A stretch of 64,000 nucleotides of DNA from Geodermatophilus dictyosporus. GTDB taxonomy: Bacteria > Actinomycetota > Actinomycetes > Mycobacteriales > Geodermatophilaceae. Each line of letters starts with the position of its first letter. The first letter of the stretch is position 1. Where the stretch lies: the NCBI RefSeq assembly GCF_900115505.1, contig NZ_FOWQ01000007.1:186001-250000 (forward strand). The letters are read 5' to 3'. Shown here one piece after another: positions 60,125 through 64,000 of the stretch. The notes under the pieces are model-generated. The model ran no database searches. It worked only from the letters and a program-made list of their open reading frames with translations, and was not told where the DNA came from. The position numbers and the translations under genes were made by a program.

Positions 60125-60165
60125 CGGAGGTCGCGCCCGGCCTCGTCCGGAGGTCGCGGCCGGCC
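60123..60165. repeat. Two 20-bp direct repeats
   Basis: TCCGGAGGTCGCGCCCGGCC at 60123-60142 is repeated at 60146-60165 with one mismatch (C to G). Each copy includes the palindrome TCCGGA. The function is unknown. Confidence 0.6.
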
Positions 60166-60168
60166 GCA

Positions 60169-60231
60169 TCGGTTGGAGAGTCGTACCGACTGCGCTAGGG
60201 TCTCGAGTCGTCGGTTGGAGATCCCAACCGA
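60169..60231 (+). promoter_or_regulatory. Thioesterase promoter flanked by two operator-like repeats
   Basis: -35 TTGGAG (60173-60178), 17-nt spacer, -10 TAGGGT (60196-60201). A perfect inverted repeat TCGGTTGG-N5-CCAACCGA lies at 60211-60231. An imperfect copy (TCGGTTGG...TACCGA) at 60169-60189 covers the -35 box. The arrangement is typical of a TetR-type repressor site. The regulator is not in the window. Confidence 0.65.
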
Positions 60232-60248
60232 GAACCTGGGGAGGACCC

Positions 60249-61010
60249 GTGGACGCCGACACCGCCGTGCTCGACCCGCCCGCCCGCCTGCTCTCGTTCG
60301 ACCCGACCTGGCGGTCGTTCACCGACACCCAGGGCGGGCTCGTGGTGGGGCACCTGCTGACCGCCGCGGCCGCGGCGACCGGAGCGGCCCCCCGGGCGGT
60401 GACCGCACACCTGCTGGCCGGGGTCGCGGCGGACACCGCGGCCGCCGTCGAGGTGGTCCCCGACCGGGCCGGCACCACCGGCAGCGTGCGGGCCACCCTG
60501 AGCCAGGAGGGGCGGGTGCGCGCGGTCGCCCAGGTGCTCACGCTCGCGCGCCCCGTCTCCCCGGTCAGCGAGGCGGTGCCGCCGGACCCGGGGCCGACCG
60601 TCCGCGAGGGCGTGCCCTTCGCGCTGCCACGCGAGTTCGTGCCGGTCGCCGACCACACCGAGATCCGCGCCCTGGGTGCCTCCCGCCCGCTCGCCGGGGG
60701 CCCGCAGCCGCGGCTGCACGCCTGGGTGCGCGTCGACGGCGACCTCGAACCGCTGGTCCAGCTCGGCGTGCTCGCCGACGCGCTGCCGCCGGCGCTCTTC
60801 GCCGTCCGCACCACCCCGGCGGTGATGCCGACGGTGGAGCTGACCGCGCACCTCGCCGGCCCGCCGCCCGCGACCGGTGAGTGGGTGCGCGTCGACCAGC
60901 GGCTGGCCGACGCCGACGCCGACGTCGCGGTGGACGACGCCGAGCTGCGCGCGGTGGACGGTGCCCTGGTGGCGCGGGTCCGCCAGACCCGCCGCCTGCT
61001 CGCGCGCTGA
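60249..61010 (+). CDS. Acyl-CoA thioesterase-like double-hotdog protein
   Basis: A 253-aa protein with two hotdog halves, as in TesB/acyl-CoA thioesterase-family proteins: GGLVVGHLLTAAAAATG begins the first central helix, and GDLEPLVQLGVLADALPP begins the second. No long catalytic motif is recognisable, so substrate length cannot be inferred. GGGGAGG precedes the GTG. The gene sits behind a two-operator promoter and is convergent with acyl-CoA dehydrogenase and hydratase genes, suggesting a shared fatty or branched acyl-CoA pathway. Confidence 0.8.
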   Translation: MDADTAVLDPPARLLSFDPTWRSFTDTQGGLVVGHLLTAAAAATGAAPRAVTAHLLAGVAADTAAAVEVVPDRAGTTGSVRATLSQEGRVRAVAQVLTLARPVSPVSEAVPPDPGPTVREGVPFALPREFVPVADHTEIRALGASRPLAGGPQPRLHAWVRVDGDLEPLVQLGVLADALPPALFAVRTTPAVMPTVELTAHLAGPPPATGEWVRVDQRLADADADVAVDDAELRAVDGALVARVRQTRRLLAR

Positions 61011-61031
61011 GCACGTCCCTGGGGAGGCGCC

Positions 61032-62186
61032 TCAGCCGAGGCCGCCGCGGGCGACGAGCTGGCGGGCGATGACGTCGCGCTGGATCTCGTTGGTGCCCTC
61101 GCCGACGATCATCAGCGGCGCGTCGCGGAAGTAGCGCTCGACGTCGAACTCCGTGGAGTAGCCGTGGCCGCCGTGCACGCGGATGGCGTCGAGTGCCACC
61201 TTCACCGCCGTCTCGGAGGCGAACAGCTTGGCCATGCCGGCCTCCAGGTCGCAGCGCCGCCCGGTCTCGTACCGCTCGGCGGCGTGCCGCACGAGCTGCC
61301 GGGCGGCGGTGAGCGAGGTGGCCATGTCGGCGAGCAGGTTGCCCACGGACTGGTGCTGCCAGATGGGCCGGCCGAAGCTCTCCCGCTCCTGGGCGTAGCG
61401 CAGCGCGTCGTCGAAGGCGGCCTGCGCGACGCCGACGGCGCGGGCGGCCACCTGGATCCGGCCGGTCTCCAGGCCGGTCATCATCTGCGCGAAGCCCCGG
61501 CCCTCCTCGCCCCCGAGGACGGCGTCGGCCGGCGCGCGGTACCCGTCGAAGACCAGCTCGCAGCTCTCCACGCCCTTGTAGCCGAGCTTGGGCAGGTCCT
61601 TCGACACGGTCAGGCCCGGGCCGTGCTCGACCAGCAGCACCGACACGCCGCGGTGTCGCGGCTGCGCGTCCGGGTCGGTCTTGCACAGCAGCGCGATGAG
61701 CTGCGAGCGGCGCGAGTTGGTGATCCACGTCTTCGCGCCGTCGACCACCCACTCCCCGCCGTCGCGCCGCGCGACGGTCCGCATCGCCTGCAGGTCCGAC
61801 CCGCCGCCGGGCTCGGTGAGCGCCATCGTGGCCCGCACCGCGCCGGTGGCCATCGCGGGCAGCCAGCGGTCCTGCTGCTCACGGGTGCCGAAGGCGACCA
61901 GCAGCTTGGCGACGACGGTGTGCCCGCCCATGGCGCCGGCCAGCGACATCCACCCGCGGGCCAGCTCGGCGGTGACCTCCGCGTAGCAGGGCATGGACAC
62001 CGGCGCCTCGCCCCACGGCTCCGGGACCGCCAGGCCGAAGACGCCGAGCTCCTTCATCCGCTGGACCAGCGCCTCCGGGTAGGTGTCGGAGTGCTCGAGC
62101 TCGCGCACCACCGGCCGCACCTCGCGGTCGACGAAGGTCCGCACCGTGTCGACGACGGCCTGCTCCTCGGTGCTCAGCACGGTCAC
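61032..62186 (-). CDS. Acyl-CoA dehydrogenase
   Basis: A 384-aa flavoenzyme that introduces the alpha-beta double bond into acyl-CoA. Signature blocks: MALTEPGGGSDLQAMRT (FAD-binding loop), TNSRRSQLIALL, QHQSVGNLLADMAT, and RDAPLMIVGEGTNEIQ, whose Glu matches the catalytic base of medium-chain enzymes. An electron-transferring flavoprotein would be needed from elsewhere. The GTG overlaps the stop of the MaoC-like hydratase (GTGA), so dehydrogenation and hydration are co-expressed. Confidence 0.95.
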   Translation of the reverse strand: MTVLSTEEQAVVDTVRTFVDREVRPVVRELEHSDTYPEALVQRMKELGVFGLAVPEPWGEAPVSMPCYAEVTAELARGWMSLAGAMGGHTVVAKLLVAFGTREQQDRWLPAMATGAVRATMALTEPGGGSDLQAMRTVARRDGGEWVVDGAKTWITNSRRSQLIALLCKTDPDAQPRHRGVSVLLVEHGPGLTVSKDLPKLGYKGVESCELVFDGYRAPADAVLGGEEGRGFAQMMTGLETGRIQVAARAVGVAQAAFDDALRYAQERESFGRPIWQHQSVGNLLADMATSLTAARQLVRHAAERYETGRRCDLEAGMAKLFASETAVKVALDAIRVHGGHGYSTEFDVERYFRDAPLMIVGEGTNEIQRDVIARQLVARGGLG

Positions 62187-63049
62187 CGGTCCCCTCCCGT
62201 GAGCAGTGCGGTGCCGGTGACGGAGGACGGCGCGCCCGCCGCGGCGGCGGAGAGCTCCAGCCGGTCGCCGTCGGCCCGGCCCACGGCGCGCACCGGCGTC
62301 CCCGCGTACGCCGGCCGGGTCAGCCGGTGGGCGAAGGAGGCGACGGCGCGGTCGCGGGTGTGCCGCCGCGGGACCTCGAGCAGCAGCAGCGCGAGCAGCG
62401 GACCGTGCACGACGAGCCCCGGGTGACCCTCGACCCGCGTCGCGTAGGGGTGGTCGTAGTGGATGCGGTGCGCGTTGTAGGTCAGCGCGCTGAAGCGGAA
62501 GAGCACCGCCTCGTCGGGCCGCAGCTCGACCGCCGGGCCGTCGCCGCCGGGCGCGGGGGTCCCCGTCCCGGCCGGTGCGGGGGAGGAGCCGGCCTCCTGG
62601 GACCGGTAGACGACGTCCTGCTCCTCGATGAGCAGCAGCCGGCCGTCCTCCCGGTACTCGCTGCGCACGGTGACCAGCAGCATCGGGCCGCTGCGCCCGC
62701 TGCGGGGCTCGCACCGGGCCAGCCCGGAGGTGCGGGTGACGGTGCTGCCCACGCGCAGCGGTGCGGTGACCTCCAGCCGCCCGCCGGCGATCATCCGGCG
62801 CCGGTGGGGGATCGGCGGCAGGAAGGCGCCGGCGCGGGGGTGGCCGTCCTCGCCGAGGTCGGCGGTGGCCGGGTGGTCGAGGAAGGCGAACCAGTGCCAG
62901 CCCGGGGGCAGCGGGTCCCCGTCGGCCAGCGGCGGGGCGGGCTGGTCGAGCAGCGCGGCGAACGCGGCGGCCGGACCCGCCCCGATGCGGGCGGTGGCGG
63001 TCACCGGCCCGGGCGACCAGCCCTCGACGGCGGAGGCGAGGAGCGTCAC
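62183..63049 (-). CDS. MaoC/HTD2-type acyl dehydratase (mesaconyl-C4-CoA hydratase-like)
   Basis: A 288-aa double-hotdog hydratase. The C-terminal half has FRFSALTYNAHRIHYDHPYA followed by VHGPLLALLLLE, the active-site pattern of HTD2 and mesaconyl-C4-CoA hydratase-like proteins (Asn-His-x-Ile-His). The N-terminal half has PLPPGWHWFAFLD and HRRRMIAGGRLE, as in that family. It would add water to an enoyl-CoA made by the dehydrogenase encoded just downstream. GTG start. Confidence 0.87.
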   Translation of the reverse strand: MTLLASAVEGWSPGPVTATARIGAGPAAAFAALLDQPAPPLADGDPLPPGWHWFAFLDHPATADLGEDGHPRAGAFLPPIPHRRRMIAGGRLEVTAPLRVGSTVTRTSGLARCEPRSGRSGPMLLVTVRSEYREDGRLLLIEEQDVVYRSQEAGSSPAPAGTGTPAPGGDGPAVELRPDEAVLFRFSALTYNAHRIHYDHPYATRVEGHPGLVVHGPLLALLLLEVPRRHTRDRAVASFAHRLTRPAYAGTPVRAVGRADGDRLELSAAAAGAPSSVTGTALLTGGDR

Positions 63050-63121
63050 CGGGCCATCCTGCCGCCTGTGAGCCGGGACGCACCGGGGAATGGTCCGAGC
63101 CCGGCCGGTGTCGCAACCCCC

Positions 63122-64000
63122 GTGGACCTCTTCTCACCCGTGGCCCTGGGCGACGTCGAGCTGGCCAACCGCGTCGCGATGGCGCCGCTGACCCGCATGC
63201 GGTCGGGCCGGGCCGGCGTCCCCGGTGACCTCGTCGTCGACTACTACGCGCAGCGCGCCTCGCTCGGCCTGATCGTCACCGAGGGCACCTACCCGCACAT
63301 CGAGGGCAAGGCGTTCGTCGGGCAGCCCGGCCTCGTCACCGACGAGCAGGTGGAGGGCTGGCGCCGCGTCGCCGACGCCGTCCACGCCCGCGGCGGCAGG
63401 CTGTTCGCGCAGGTCATGCACGGCGGCCGGGTCACCCACCCCGACGTCAACGGCGGCCACCGCGTCGTCGCACCGAGCGCCCTGGCGATCGACGGCGCCG
63501 GGCACACCGAGAAGGGCAAGCAGCCCTACCCGGTGCCGCACGCGCTGACCACCGACGAGGTGCGCGCGACCGTGCAGGACTTCGTGCGCGCCGCGCAGCG
63601 CGCCGTCGAGGCCGGCCTGGACGGCGTGGAGATCCACGGCGCCAACGGCTACCTGCTGCACGAGTTCCTGTCGCCGACGTCCAACGTGCGCGACGACGAG
63701 TACGGCGGCTCGCCGGAGAACCGAGCCCGCGTCGTCGTCGAGGTCGTCACCGCGGTGGCCGAGGCGATCGGCCCCGGCCGCGTGGGCCTGCGGATCTCGC
63801 CCGAGCACGACATCCAGGACGTCCTGGAGACCGACCGCGACGACGTCCTCGCCACCTACGGCACCCTCCTCGACCGGCTGCGCCCGTTGGGGCTGGCCTA
63901 CCTGTCGGTGCTGCACCGCGAGCCGGCCGGCGACCTGGTGCAGGAGCTGCGCCGGCGCTTCGACGGGCCGCTGATGGTCAACAGCGGTTTCGGCTCGGTG
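63122..64000 (+). CDS. NADH:flavin oxidoreductase (Old Yellow Enzyme family), partial
   Basis: The gene runs off the right edge; 293 codons are visible. It begins VDLFSPVALGDVELANRVAMAPLTRMRSG, the standard OYE opening with the FMN-binding Thr. It continues with QVMHGGRVTHPD, EIHGANGYLLHEFLSP (substrate-binding His-x-x-Asn) and DEYGGSPENRARVV. It would reduce activated C=C bonds with NAD(P)H. GTG at 63122 gives the usual N terminus; an in-frame GTG 18 codons upstream is also possible. The frame is open to the end of the window. Confidence 0.93.
   Translation, partial: MDLFSPVALGDVELANRVAMAPLTRMRSGRAGVPGDLVVDYYAQRASLGLIVTEGTYPHIEGKAFVGQPGLVTDEQVEGWRRVADAVHARGGRLFAQVMHGGRVTHPDVNGGHRVVAPSALAIDGAGHTEKGKQPYPVPHALTTDEVRATVQDFVRAAQRAVEAGLDGVEIHGANGYLLHEFLSPTSNVRDDEYGGSPENRARVVVEVVTAVAEAIGPGRVGLRISPEHDIQDVLETDRDDVLATYGTLLDRLRPLGLAYLSVLHREPAGDLVQELRRRFDGPLMVNSGFGSV

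Overview
The window reads as a chromosomal segment of a very high-GC actinobacterium. GC-ending codons dominate, GTG starts are common, genes often overlap as GTGA/ATGA, and TAnnnT -10 boxes sit 6-8 nt before leaderless starts. A 13E12-type DUF222/HNH gene, a subtilase with SWSG tail repeats, a c-di-AMP riboswitch in front of a secreted lysozyme-like gene and a spore-pigment-like type II PKS cluster together suggest Geodermatophilaceae (Blastococcus/Geodermatophilus/Modestobacter). That placement is inference.

Layout. 0.1-13.3 kb: small membrane proteins, alpha/beta hydrolase, MDR oxidoreductase, msrA, a subtilase plus GGDEF-EAL pair 4 nt apart, haloalkane dehalogenase plus RsmC/RlmG-like methyltransferase, a second methyltransferase and a chemoreceptor. 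13.3-17.2 kb: a decayed GNAT gene, a LiaF-like protein, and a urate-degradation operon (uraD-uraH-pucL) divergent from a DUF6986 aldolase-like gene. 17.3-24 kb: a 1699-aa protein that fuses a hybrid histidine kinase to a SpoIIE phosphatase, an RsbW-like ATPase and a STAS domain, followed by an RsbA-like MEDS-ATPase protein and a MarR regulator. 24-36.4 kb: ATP-dependent DNA ligase, FMN reductase, NUDIX, DUF1992, an XRE regulator with its operator, twin 55-aa acidic proteins, a NarL-type two-component pair behind a 58-bp imperfect palindrome, a hydantoinase/oxoprolinase pair, and a PAS-GGDEF cyclase behind a 24-codon upstream ORF. 36.4-43.2 kb: DUF1707 protein, AlkZ-like protein, PH-like membrane protein, HNH gene, a second broken GNAT gene, a GAF-EAL phosphodiesterase, and a secreted transglycosylase-like gene behind a c-di-AMP (ydaO) riboswitch.

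43.4-57.9 kb is the centrepiece: a single leftward operon of 15 translationally coupled genes ending at a 20-bp-stem terminator. Order of transcription: TcmI cyclase, fused acetyl-CoA carboxylase carboxyltransferase, accB, accC, ACP, aromatase/cyclase, acyltransferase-like protein without its nucleophile, WhiE-II-like cupin, KS-alpha, chain length factor, ABM monooxygenase, a triple-ABM/FAD-hydroxylase fusion, P450, tandem TcmI protein, glyoxalase-fold protein. It encodes its own malonyl-CoA supply, a minimal PKS, cyclisation and several oxidations, so an aromatic polyketide (probably a pigment) is the expected product. Two LuxR-type regulators with degenerate receivers lie immediately upstream, divergently.

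60-64 kb holds acyl-CoA metabolism genes: a thioesterase under a two-operator promoter, an acyl-CoA dehydrogenase plus MaoC-like hydratase, and the start of an Old Yellow Enzyme gene that runs off the right edge. I saw no tRNA, rRNA, CRISPR or transposase.
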